Assembly: GCF_036607905.1 (NCBI RefSeq)
Contig: NZ_CP144555.1
Coordinates: forward strand, 2,604,001 to 2,668,000
Source: Streptomyces sp. SCSIO 75703
Lineage (GTDB): Bacteria > Actinomycetota > Actinomycetes > Streptomycetales > Streptomycetaceae
Direction: 5' to 3'
DNA length: 64,000 nt
Part shown: positions 33,192-41,035 of the stretch, piece by piece
Numbering within the stretch: the first letter of the stretch is position 1
Layout of the letters: each line of letters opens with the position of its first letter
Translations under genes and position numbers: made by a program
The notes under the pieces: generated by a model
What the model was told of the DNA's origin: nothing
The model's database searches: none
Seen by the model: only the letters and a program-made list of their open reading frames with translations

Positions 33192-34244
33192 TTACTCGCT
33201 GCGGACCGTGATGGAGCCGGCGACGATGCCCTCCTTGGCCTTGGCCACGGCCTCCTGGACGCCCGCGATGCCGGCGTACTTCGGGTTGGCGTCGGACAGG
33301 CCCACGCCGTCGGACTTCAGGTCGAAGGTCCGCACCCCGGTCAGCGGCTTGCCGTCCTGCACCGACTCGGCGAGCGCGTAGACGGCGCCGTCGATGTCCT
33401 TGGTGGCGGAGGTGAGGATGTGGTCCTTGTACGCGGCGAGGGCTTCCTGCTGGTACTGGTCGGAGTCGACGCCGATCGCCCAGACCCCGGCCTTCGCGGC
33501 GGCCTCGATCACGCCCTGGCCGGAGAGCCCGGCGGCCTGGTAGACGACGTCGGCCTTCTTCTCGATCTGGCCCTCGGCGGCGGCGCGGCCCTTGTCGGGG
33601 CTGGAGAAGCCGCCCTCCTCCGCGGTCTGGGTCAGGTACTGCGAGATCACCTTGATCTTCGGGTCGGTGTCCTTCACGCCCTGCTCGAAACCGGCCTGGA
33701 ACTTGTGGATCAGCGGCACGTCCACGCCGCCGACGAAACCGACCGTCTTCGTCTTGGTGGCCTTGGCCGCGGCGACACCGGCGAGGTAGGACGCCTCGTG
33801 CTCGGCGAAGACGAGGGAGGCGACGTTCTTGCCCTCGACGACGGAGTCGACGATGCCGAAGGTGGTGTCCGGGTACTTCGCGGCGACGGCCTCCATCGCG
33901 GGCCCGTAGGCGAAGCCGACGCCGATGACCGGGTTGTAGCCCTGCTTGGCCAGCGAGGCGAGCCGCTGCTCCTTGTCGGCGTCCGTCTCGCCCTCGGTGG
34001 GCTCGATGTCGGCGCCCTTGTAGCCGTACTTCTTCTCGGCCCTCTGCAGGCCGGCGTAGGCGGCGTCGTTGAAGGACTGGTCGCCCTTGCCGCCGATGTC
34101 GTACGCGATGGCGAGGCCCTTGGCCTCCTTGCCGCCGTCACCCCCGCTGTCGCTGCCGGTGCTGGTGCCGCCGCAGGCGGTGGCGGCGAGTGCGAGCGAG
34201 GCGACCCCCACCGCGACCCGGGCCAGTCTGGATATCCGACGCAT
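33192..34244 (-). CDS. BMP-family nucleoside-binding lipoprotein 2
   Basis: 350 aa. Lipobox ATACGG with Cys about 24, then the same BMP motifs as lipoprotein 1 (GLAIAYDIGGKGDQSFND, IEPTEGETDADKEQRLASL, FVGGVDVPLIHKFQAGFEQ). By eye it is mostly identical to lipoprotein 1, with differences after the lipobox and in the C-terminal third. This is a tandem duplication, probably with different nucleoside preference. ATG 34244 and its own promoter keep it as a separate unit with the same control. Confidence 0.93.
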   Translation of the reverse strand: MRRISRLARVAVGVASLALAATACGGTSTGSDSGGDGGKEAKGLAIAYDIGGKGDQSFNDAAYAGLQRAEKKYGYKGADIEPTEGETDADKEQRLASLAKQGYNPVIGVGFAYGPAMEAVAAKYPDTTFGIVDSVVEGKNVASLVFAEHEASYLAGVAAAKATKTKTVGFVGGVDVPLIHKFQAGFEQGVKDTDPKIKVISQYLTQTAEEGGFSSPDKGRAAAEGQIEKKADVVYQAAGLSGQGVIEAAAKAGVWAIGVDSDQYQQEALAAYKDHILTSATKDIDGAVYALAESVQDGKPLTGVRTFDLKSDGVGLSDANPKYAGIAGVQEAVAKAKEGIVAGSITVRSE

Positions 34245-34294
34245 CTGAAGCTCCCCATTCTCCAAAGCCCCGCAGCGGGCGCTCGGTTCGGCGC

Positions 34295-34323
34295 ACATTA
34301 ACGCGCGTAGAAACTCCTGGGAA
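34295..34323 (-). promoter_or_regulatory. Promoter of BMP lipoprotein 2 with operator variant CTACGCGCGTTA
   Basis: On the minus strand: -35-like TTCCCA (34323-34318), CTACGCGCGTTA (34310-34299), -10 TAATGT (34300-34295). Spacing is the same as for lipoprotein 1. Confidence 0.7.
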
Positions 34324-34359
34324 CGGGATCGAGGGGCGCCGTTATCCATTCGTGCCGCT

Positions 34360-34436
34360 GCCCCGTCCCGCCGTCGGCCGGCGGCGGGACGGGGCGGACG
34401 TGGCGGACGGGGCCCGGGGTCCGCGGACCCCGGGCC
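34360..34436. terminator. Double hairpin terminator after the M20 amidohydrolase
   Basis: A 14-bp stem (34360-34373 with 34382-34395) and a 26-bp perfect palindrome (34411-34436), both just beyond the amidohydrolase stop on the minus strand. Confidence 0.75.
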
Positions 34437-34450
34437 GGGCGGGGCGCGGG

Positions 34451-35689
34451 TCAGCAGCTCGGGTCGAGGAAGGCCGCCGCCGTGAACATCTCCACGCCGA
34501 CGTCGATGGCGTGCTCGTCGGCGTCGAAGTCGCCCTGGTGGAGGTCCCGTACGGTCCGCTCGCCGGGCGGGCGGACGCCGAGCCGGGCCATGGCGCCGGG
34601 CACGTGCTCCAGGTACCAGGAGAAGTCCTCGCCGCCGAGGGACTGCTCGGTGTTCTCCACGGAGTCGGGTCCGCGCCGGGCGGCCATGGCGGTGCGCAGC
34701 AGTTCGGTGCTGACCGGCTCGTTGACGACCGGCGGCACGCCTCGTACGTAGGTGATCTGGGACTTGGCCCGGTAGAGGTTGGCGATCTCGTCGATGGCCG
34801 CGACCACGACATCGGGCGCCTGCCGCCAGGTGTCGAGGTCGAGGCACCGCACGGTCCCGGCCAGTTCGGCGTGTTGCGGGATGACGTTCGGGGCGTGTCC
34901 GGACTCGATGCGGCCCCAGGTCAGGGCGAGTCCGCCGCGGCTGTCGACCCGCCGGGAGACCAGCGCGGGCGCGTCGGTGGCGACGCGGGCGGCGGCGGTG
35001 ACCAGGTCGGTGGTCAGGTGGGGGCGGGCGGTGTGGCCGCCGGGGCCGTCGAGGGTGATCTCCAGCCGGTCGCAGGCGGAGGTGATGGGGCCCTGGCGCA
35101 GTCCGATGAGGCCGGCGTCGACCCGGGGGTCGCAGTGCACGGCGAGGATGCGGTGCACGCCGTCGAGGACGTCGTCGGCGAGGGTGTCGGCGGCCCCGCC
35201 GGGCAGCACCTCCTCGGCCGGCTGGAAGATCAGCCGGACCGGCCGGGGCAGCACGCCGCGCCGGTGCAGGTCGGCGAGGATGATCCCGGCGCCCAGCACG
35301 ACGGTGGTGTGCACGTCGTGGCCGCAGGCGTGCGCGCGGTCGGGCACGGTCGAGCGGTACGGGCAGTCGTGCTTGGTGTCCGGGATGGGCAGGGCGTCGA
35401 TGTCCGCCCGCAGGGCGAGGATGCCGGCGCCGTCGAACCCGGGGTCGCCGACGCCGATGTCGCAGACGAGTCCGGTGCCCACGCTCAGGACGCGCGGTCG
35501 CAGCCCGGCCTGCCGCAGCCGCTCCTTGATCGCCGCGGTGGTGCGGAACTCCTGGTTGCCCAGCTCGGGGTGGCGGTGCAGGTCACGGCGGAAGGCCACG
35601 AGTTCGGCGCGCAGCGCCTCGGGGAGCGTGCCGGGGAGCACGGCGTCGGGGGGTGCGGCCTCGCGTTCGGCCTCGGACTCTGGGGACAT
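34451..35689 (-). CDS. M20-family metallopeptidase / amidohydrolase
   Basis: 412 aa. HRHPELGNQEF, ALRADIDALPI, HACGHDVHT with the metal His/Asp, IFQPAEEVLPGGA with the catalytic Glu, and GGEDFSWYLEHVPG near the end fit the IAA-amino-acid hydrolase/aminoacylase group (PepV/AmhX-like). The mycobacterial neighbourhood has amiA1/amiB1 in the same place. It is cytosolic and the substrate is unknown. ATG 35689 is used; GTG 35701 in frame is an alternative. Control is by its own promoter in the A/T-richer stretch at about 35745-35760. Confidence 0.88.
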   Translation of the reverse strand: MSPESEAEREAAPPDAVLPGTLPEALRAELVAFRRDLHRHPELGNQEFRTTAAIKERLRQAGLRPRVLSVGTGLVCDIGVGDPGFDGAGILALRADIDALPIPDTKHDCPYRSTVPDRAHACGHDVHTTVVLGAGIILADLHRRGVLPRPVRLIFQPAEEVLPGGAADTLADDVLDGVHRILAVHCDPRVDAGLIGLRQGPITSACDRLEITLDGPGGHTARPHLTTDLVTAAARVATDAPALVSRRVDSRGGLALTWGRIESGHAPNVIPQHAELAGTVRCLDLDTWRQAPDVVVAAIDEIANLYRAKSQITYVRGVPPVVNEPVSTELLRTAMAARRGPDSVENTEQSLGGEDFSWYLEHVPGAMARLGVRPPGERTVRDLHQGDFDADEHAIDVGVEMFTAAAFLDPSC

Positions 35690-36009
35690 GAGCTGCTTCA
35701 CCCTCTGAAGGGTAGGACGCCCAAGCCCCGGTTCGACCCACGATCAACAAAAATTCAGCCCGTCAGGGGAAGAAATCTGGCCGCCCTACGCATACCTGTC
35801 GTCTCTGCTGGGTAAACTCGCCGCCCTTTTCGGCCGTGCGGGTCAGGAGGATCCACCGGGAACGCCTCGGCGGCGTCCCGGCACCCGTCTTCCTCTCACG
35901 GATACCACGCCTCACCGGGCCCACGCGCGCCGAGGACGCCGGGGCCGCCGGGGCGGGGCCGGCCCCGCCCCGGCCGCGGGGCCGGTGTCCCGAGCCGGGG
36001 CGGGCGGGG
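35690..36009. other. Spacer with promoter region and terminator palindrome
   Basis: 320 bp. It holds an unusual A-rich spot (ATCAACAAAAATTCAG, 35742-35757), likely upstream of the amidohydrolase promoter, and the 28-bp perfect palindrome at 35947-35974. No gene is seen. Confidence 0.6.
35947..35974. terminator. Terminator palindrome at the end of the left wall-glycan operon
   Basis: A 28-bp perfect GC palindrome, 36 bp past the stop of the GT52-like gene on the minus strand. Confidence 0.65.
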
Positions 36010-37062
36010 TCAGGCGGGCAGGCGGTGGGCGCCGCGGGCCGAGCCGGTGACGCCGGACAGGAAGCCCCGGGCGCGCGGGGAGGCGTTCCGGGTGAGCCAG
36101 GCGGGGTCGATGTCGCAGACGCCGACCCGGACCTCGGTGCCGGCCAGGGCGAGCGGCAGGGTGTGCAGGACCGTGGAGGGAAAACTGAGGACGGTACGGC
36201 CGATCGGGCCGCGCCGGGCGATCAGTTCGAGGGGGAGCTCGGGGCGGACGATCTCCAGGCCGGTCTCCACCGCGAGCCGGTGCAGCTTCTCGGCGCTCTC
36301 GCGGCGGTGGGCGAAGTAGCGGCCCGCCCCGTGGGCGCGGGCCAGGCTCCGGACGGCGTCCACGTAGCGGTCGCCGTCGACGACGCCGGTCTCCACCAGG
36401 GAGGTGCCCACCAGGTCGGCGCCCTTGCCGACGCGGGGCGGGCCGAAGCGGGCCCGGGTCCAGGCGAAGTCGTTGGCGACGACCTCGACGCCCTCGGGGG
36501 TGTCCTCGAAGGGCATCGCGGAGAAGACCTCGGCCCGGCGCCGCGCGCCCGGGGTGAGCCGGCGCCGGGCGATGCCGGAGACGGGGGCGAAGAGCAGGTC
36601 GCGGGGGCCGGGCCGGCTGCCCCGGCGGTGCCAGCGCACCAGGCGTTCGCCGCGGGCGAGCTGGGTGACGAACTCCATGGTGGCGGTGCCGTCGTCGACG
36701 ACGACCAGGTCGCGGGCGCGGCTGAGGGTGAGCAGGAGCTGTACGTAGCGGGAGAAGGGGTCGCCGAGGACGACCCGGTCGGCGCGGCGCAGGGCGCCGG
36801 TGAGGCCGCCGACGGTGCGGAAGGGGGCGGTGGCGCCGCCGCGGGCCTCCTCCCAGCGGACCTCGTGGCCCTCCTGCCGGGCCAGTTCGGCCATGCGGCG
36901 CAACTGGCCGCGGGTCATCGGGTCCACGGGGGACAGGACGACGAGGGTGAGCCCCGCGCCGGGCGCGCGGGTGTGGGCCCACTCCAGCACGTTGAGTAGC
37001 TGTACCGGACTCTCGACGAAGGCGAGGGTCGGGGGGCCGGGGTTCCCGGCGCGGGGGCTCAT
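36010..37062 (-). CDS. Sialyltransferase-like (GT52-type) glycosyltransferase
   Basis: 350 aa, no signal peptide. The opening TLAFVESPVQLLNVLEWAH resembles the ESPxQLLNxxEA start of GT52 and related sialyltransferases. LVVVDDGTATMEF, FFAPVSG-like and YFAHRRESAEKL segments, the last with the HR-E pattern, fit a CMP-sugar-using GT-B fold. It is the last gene of the minus-strand run neuB, neuA-HAD, DUF6716 and could transfer Kdn or sialic acid from its CMP form in wall-polymer synthesis. The assignment rests on motifs seen by eye, so it is moderate. Confidence 0.6.
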   Translation of the reverse strand: MSPRAGNPGPPTLAFVESPVQLLNVLEWAHTRAPGAGLTLVVLSPVDPMTRGQLRRMAELARQEGHEVRWEEARGGATAPFRTVGGLTGALRRADRVVLGDPFSRYVQLLLTLSRARDLVVVDDGTATMEFVTQLARGERLVRWHRRGSRPGPRDLLFAPVSGIARRRLTPGARRRAEVFSAMPFEDTPEGVEVVANDFAWTRARFGPPRVGKGADLVGTSLVETGVVDGDRYVDAVRSLARAHGAGRYFAHRRESAEKLHRLAVETGLEIVRPELPLELIARRGPIGRTVLSFPSTVLHTLPLALAGTEVRVGVCDIDPAWLTRNASPRARGFLSGVTGSARGAHRLPA

Positions 37063-37098
37063 CGGCGTAGGACCGTCCCTGGTGGGTGGGGTGGGGTG

Positions 37099-38037
37099 TC
37101 AGACGGTGACCGGCTCGCCCGCCGCCGCGGCGATCTCCGCCTCGGTGACGACGCCGGGGACGCGGCGCAGCTTCTTCATGGGGGCGAGTTCGGAGTCGTA
37201 GACCTTCTTGACGCCGTCGCCGAGGGACGCCTCGATGGTGCGGATGTCGCGGACCAGGCGGGTCAGGCCCTGCGGTTCGACGGAGGCGGCCTGGTCCGAA
37301 CCCCACATGGCGCGGTCGAGGGTGATGTGGCGCTCGACGAAGGCGGCGCCGAGGGCGACGGCCGCGAGGGTGGTCTGCAGGCCGGTCTCGTGGCCGGAGT
37401 AGCCGATGGGGACGTTCGGGTACTCCTGGCGCAGGGTGTCGATGACGCGCAGGTTCAGCTCCTCGGCCTTGGCCGGGTAGGTCGAGGTGGCGTGGCAGAG
37501 CAGGATGTTGTCCGAGCCGAGGACCTCGACGGCGTGGCGGATCTGCCGGGGGGTCGACATGCCGGTGGACAGGATGACGGTGCGGCCGGTCGCGCGCAGC
37601 GTCCGCAGCAGTTCGTCGTCGGTGAGGGAGGCGGAGGCGACCTTGTGGGCGGGGACGTCGAACTTCTCCAGGAAGGCGACGGCCTCGGTGTCCCACGGGG
37701 AGGCGAACCAGTCGATCCCCTTCTCCCGGCAGTAGGCGTCGATGCGGCGGTACTCGTCCTCGCCGAACTCGACCCGGTGGCGGTAGTCGATGTACGTCAT
37801 GCGGCCCCAGGGCGTGTCGCGCTCGATGTCCCACTGGTCGCGCGGGGTGCAGATCTCCGGGGTGCGCTTCTGGAACTTGACGGCGTCGCAGCCCGCCTCG
37901 GCGGCGGCGTCGATCAGCTTGAAGGCGTTCTCGATGTCGCCGTTGTGGTTGATGCCGATCTCGCCGGTGACGTACACGGGGCGGCCGGGGCCGGCCTCGC
38001 GGGAGCCGAGGGTGCGGATGCGGGGGTCGGTGCTCAT
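37099..38037 (-). CDS. neuB: NeuB-type nonulosonic acid synthase (Kdn/sialic acid synthase)
   Basis: 312 aa. VTGEIGINHNGDIENAFKLI, CDAVKFQKRTPEICTP, FASPWDTEAVAFLE, STGMST, CHATSTYPA and IGYSGHETG are the NeuB TIM-barrel motifs that join phosphoenolpyruvate to a C6 sugar. The C-terminal antifreeze-like SAF domain found in many NeuB proteins is missing: the chain ends about 40 residues after VERHITLDRAMWGSDQAASVE. No NeuC-type epimerase is present nearby, so the acceptor is more likely a mannose form giving Kdn than ManNAc. ATG 38037. The neighbouring NeuA-HAD would process the product. Confidence 0.88.
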   Translation of the reverse strand: MSTDPRIRTLGSREAGPGRPVYVTGEIGINHNGDIENAFKLIDAAAEAGCDAVKFQKRTPEICTPRDQWDIERDTPWGRMTYIDYRHRVEFGEDEYRRIDAYCREKGIDWFASPWDTEAVAFLEKFDVPAHKVASASLTDDELLRTLRATGRTVILSTGMSTPRQIRHAVEVLGSDNILLCHATSTYPAKAEELNLRVIDTLRQEYPNVPIGYSGHETGLQTTLAAVALGAAFVERHITLDRAMWGSDQAASVEPQGLTRLVRDIRTIEASLGDGVKKVYDSELAPMKKLRRVPGVVTEAEIAAAAGEPVTV

Positions 38038-38060
38038 GGCTGTCCTTCGTGGTGCGGGGC

Positions 38061-39482
38061 TCACGGGGTGAGCGGGGTGGCGGAACCGGCGCCGGCGCGG
38101 CCGGCGAGGTCGGGGGTGTGCGTGGGGTGCGGGTCGGGGGCGGGCGGGTGCGGGGGGCCGGTGGGGCCGGGCGTGCCGGACGAGTGCGGCACCGTTGCCG
38201 GGCCGGGCGTGTCGCAGGCGGCGGGCGTGTCGGCCGTCCGCGGCGTCGTGGCGCGGACGGGCGTGTCGAGGGTGGGGCCGAGGAGCCAGCCGGCGATCTC
38301 GCGGATGGCGCCGGAGCCGCCGGGGACGGTGGTGACGGCACGGGCGGCGCCGCGCACCGCCTCGTGGGCGCCGGCCACGGCGACCGGCCAGCCGGCCAGG
38401 GAGAAGCAGGGCAGGTCGTTGACGTCGTTTCCGGCGTAGAGCACGCGCTCGGGGGCGATGCCCCGCTCCTCGCACCACCGCTTGAGGGCGAGGTCCTTGC
38501 GCTCGATGCCGTGCAGCACGGGGATGCGGAGCTTGCGGGCGCGGGCTGCGACGACCGGGTTCACCTCGCTGGAGAGGATGAGCAGCGCGAACCCCGCCCG
38601 GCGCAGGGCCGCGATGCCGAGCCCGTCGCCGCGGTGGACGCGGACCGTCTCCCGGCCGTCGGCGTCGATCAGCACCCGGTCGTCGGTCTGGGTGCCGTCG
38701 AAGTCGAGGACGACGGCGTCCACGTCGGCGGCGGTCGGCAGCGTGCCGGTGACCGCCGCGTCCAGCAGCGGGGCCAGGGCGCGGGCGCGGGCCAGCTCGT
38801 GCGGGTCGTCGACCTCCAGGACGCGGGCCGGGTCGGTGCGGACCAGGTCGGTGCGGCCGAAGAAGCGGTGGCCGTGGGCGCGGAAGCCGGGGACGGCCAT
38901 GGCGTAGGCGGCGCCGGTCTCCAGCAGGTCCTGGGGGCGGTCCTGGCGGCGGGGCCGGCGGGCCTTGTCGTGGTTGACGCCGTGGCCGCCGCGCGGCTCG
39001 CCGGCCACGTGCAGGGGCGCGTCCCCGTCCCGCCAGACGAAGCCGTGGAAGGGGGCCACGGTCACCGCCGTGTCCGCGCCGTCCCGGACGACCGCGCCGG
39101 CCACGCCGTCGAGGTCGGCGCGGGAGAGGAAGGGGCTGGTGCACTGCACGAGCAGCACCACGTCGACGGGGGTGCCGTGCCGGGCCTCGTGGGCGTCCAG
39201 GGCGTGCAGCACGGCGGCCTCGGAGGTCGCCGTGTCCCCGGAGAGCGCGGCGGGCCGGCGGACCACCTCGGCGCCCGCCTCGCGGGCCACGGCGGCGATC
39301 GCGTCGTCGTCGGTGGAGACCACGACGTCCGTGACCAGGCCCGCGTCCCGGCACGCGCGCACCGCGCGGACCACGAGGGGCACGCCGCCGACCGGGGCGA
39401 GGTTCTTCGCGGGCACGCCCTTGGAGCCGCCCCGGGCGGGGATCACGGCGAGGACGCGGCGCACCGCGTGCGGGTGGGTCAT
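38061..39482 (-). CDS. neuA: CMP-nonulosonate synthetase fused to a HAD phosphatase, with a Pro-rich repeat tail
   Basis: 473 aa in three parts. (1) About residues 1-240, cytidylyltransferase: VIPARGGSKGVPAKNL, VVSTDDDAIA, LVQCTSPFL. (2) About 255-400, a KdsC-like HAD phosphatase: DFDGTQTDD with the nucleophile Asp, LSSEVNPVV, GNDVNDLPCF. (3) About 405-473, a Pro/Thr-rich tail of six-residue units such as ADTPAA and CDTPGP from an 18-bp repeat. The fusion would dephosphorylate Kdn-9-phosphate and activate Kdn to CMP-Kdn. It is cytosolic. The HisKA-free tail is not part of either enzyme and is probably a late expansion. ATG 39482. The gene directly precedes neuB. Confidence 0.87.
   Translation of the reverse strand: MTHPHAVRRVLAVIPARGGSKGVPAKNLAPVGGVPLVVRAVRACRDAGLVTDVVVSTDDDAIAAVAREAGAEVVRRPAALSGDTATSEAAVLHALDAHEARHGTPVDVVLLVQCTSPFLSRADLDGVAGAVVRDGADTAVTVAPFHGFVWRDGDAPLHVAGEPRGGHGVNHDKARRPRRQDRPQDLLETGAAYAMAVPGFRAHGHRFFGRTDLVRTDPARVLEVDDPHELARARALAPLLDAAVTGTLPTAADVDAVVLDFDGTQTDDRVLIDADGRETVRVHRGDGLGIAALRRAGFALLILSSEVNPVVAARARKLRIPVLHGIERKDLALKRWCEERGIAPERVLYAGNDVNDLPCFSLAGWPVAVAGAHEAVRGAARAVTTVPGGSGAIREIAGWLLGPTLDTPVRATTPRTADTPAACDTPGPATVPHSSGTPGPTGPPHPPAPDPHPTHTPDLAGRAGAGSATPLTP
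38163..38270 (-). repeat. 18-bp GACACGCCC repeat, six units, in the neuA tail
   Basis: Units at 38253-38270, 38235-38252, 38217-38234, 38199-38216, 38181-38198 and 38163-38180, coding LDTPVR, ATTPRT, ADTPAA, CDTPGP, ATVPHS and SGTPGP. Unit 38199-38216 matches 17 of 18 bases of a unit at 42829-42846 in another gene. Confidence 0.88.
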
Positions 39483-39514
39483 GGGATCTGCTCCTGGCGT
39501 GGGGGTCGGGGCGG

Positions 39515-40837
39515 TCACAGCTCGCCCATCCGCCGGATGACGGGGGCGACCCGCTGGACGCCGTGCCGGTAGGCGCCCCGGGCGGCGCTGCGCACGGCCC
39601 GCCGGACCGGTCCCGGGCCGGGTCCCGCGGCGGGGGCGCCGGGCAGCGGGCTGCCGTCGGGGGCGAGGTGGTGGCGGGCGAGGACACCGGGCAGGTAGCC
39701 GGGTGCGGTGACGGGCGTGTAGTACGGGCTGAGCGGGGGCCGTCCGCCGGGCCGGGCCAGCAGTTCGGTGATGCGGGCGCGGGCGGTGTCGTGGCTGCGC
39801 GCGTAGCCCCCGTCGGCGGCGATGCCCTGCCGGGCGCTCCACCCGGGGTCCGGCACGGGGAGGTGGCCGTCGTCGAGCTGGTCCCAGGAGGCGAGGCAGC
39901 CGGAGCCGACGAAGTGGTGGTTGCCGAGTGCCTCGCGCACGCCGAGGTCGGTGAGGAGCGCGGTGGGGATGCGCCGGTGCAGGGACTCCAGGGCGGCCGT
40001 GGAGCTGACGGTGACCAGCAGGTCGGTGCGGTCCAGGACCTCGCCCATGTGCCCGTAGACGAGGCGGAGGTTGGCGGGCGGGCCGGCCCGGCGCACCAGC
40101 TTCTGGTACGGCACCTCCTCGATGTGCGTGGTGTGCTCGCCGGGCCGGGAGCGGAGCTTCAGCAGCACCTCGCGGCCGGGGTGGAGGCGGGCGTGGCGGA
40201 CGAGCCGGTCCAGCAGGTAGGCGCGGTCGGCGCGGGTCTCCGGGACGGAGGGCTGGGCGGCGAAGACGACCGTGCGCGGGCCGGTGCCGTCCGGGAGGCC
40301 GGGGTGGGGCTCGCCGCCGAGGAAGGGCAGCGCGACCTCGGTGACCGAGGAGGCGTCGGCGCCGACCCCCTCGTAGACGGCGCGGAAACGTTCGGCGTCC
40401 TGGCGGGAGTTGGCGAGGACGAGGTCGGCGCCGTGGCGCAGCAGGAGGCCGTCGGCGAGCTTCTCGTAGACGACGCCGACGTAGCCGGTGACGACGACGG
40501 GCCGGTCGGCGCGGCCGGCCCAGGCGTGGGCCAGTCCGTGCAGCATCGCCTGGACACCGCCGCCGACCAGGGCGAGGACGAGGACGTCGCAGGGTTCCCC
40601 GGTCATCGCGCGCAGGAACTCGGCGGCGGTCACCTCGCGCAGCGAGTCCGCCTCGACGCCGACTTCGCGCAGTTGGCGGGCGGTGGGGGTGGCGCGGCCC
40701 CGCAGGAGGTAGCCGTCCAGGTGGAAGCCGACGTCCTCGGGGGAGAGCCGGGACGCCGTGAGGGCCCCCCATTTCCACCGGGTGTCGGAATCCGCGATAA
40801 CGGCCACTCGCCGGGTCTTCGTTGCACTTTCTGGCAC
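39515..40837 (-). CDS. DUF6716-type putative glycosyltransferase
   Basis: 440 aa, cytosolic. VAVIADSDTRWKWGALTASRL at the start, VTGYVGVVYEKLADGLLLRHGADLVLANSRQDAERF, LKLRSRPGEHTTHIEEVPY and VSSTAALESLHRRIP fit a GT-B-like fold of the putative family DUF6716, seen in Streptomyces wall-polymer clusters. Donor and acceptor are not visible. GTG 40837 is preceded by a TAGCGT -10 (40845-40850) ending 7 nt upstream, so it is probably leaderless. It is the first gene of the minus-strand wall operon and is divergent from the GT2 gene at 41036. Confidence 0.72.
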   Translation of the reverse strand: MPESATKTRRVAVIADSDTRWKWGALTASRLSPEDVGFHLDGYLLRGRATPTARQLREVGVEADSLREVTAAEFLRAMTGEPCDVLVLALVGGGVQAMLHGLAHAWAGRADRPVVVTGYVGVVYEKLADGLLLRHGADLVLANSRQDAERFRAVYEGVGADASSVTEVALPFLGGEPHPGLPDGTGPRTVVFAAQPSVPETRADRAYLLDRLVRHARLHPGREVLLKLRSRPGEHTTHIEEVPYQKLVRRAGPPANLRLVYGHMGEVLDRTDLLVTVSSTAALESLHRRIPTALLTDLGVREALGNHHFVGSGCLASWDQLDDGHLPVPDPGWSARQGIAADGGYARSHDTARARITELLARPGGRPPLSPYYTPVTAPGYLPGVLARHHLAPDGSPLPGAPAAGPGPGPVRRAVRSAARGAYRHGVQRVAPVIRRMGEL

Positions 40838-40844
40838 GGGGAAG

Positions 40845-41028
40845 ACGCTAGGAAGCCATTCCTAGTAATCGCCCAACCGGAATGCAACAAAGGGTGAACA
40901 GCGCCCCGCCGGGTGGCGAACCGGCCCCGGATCGCGCCGGGAGAAACGCCCGTTCACGGACTCACCACGCGCCGTTCACCGCGGGTCCAGGCGGAGGTCG
41001 GAAGGCGTGCCGGGCCGGCTCCTAGCGT
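40845..41028. promoter_or_regulatory. Divergent leaderless promoters of the wall-glycan cluster
   Basis: Two TAGCGT -10-like hexamers, at 40845-40850 (minus) and 41023-41028 (plus), each end 7 nt before a GTG start (40837 and 41036). Between them lie inverted TTGCA/TGCAA and GGAA/TTCC words, possibly a shared regulator site. The two arms of the cluster would be co-controlled. Confidence 0.65.
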
Positions 41029-41035
41029 GGGGCGC

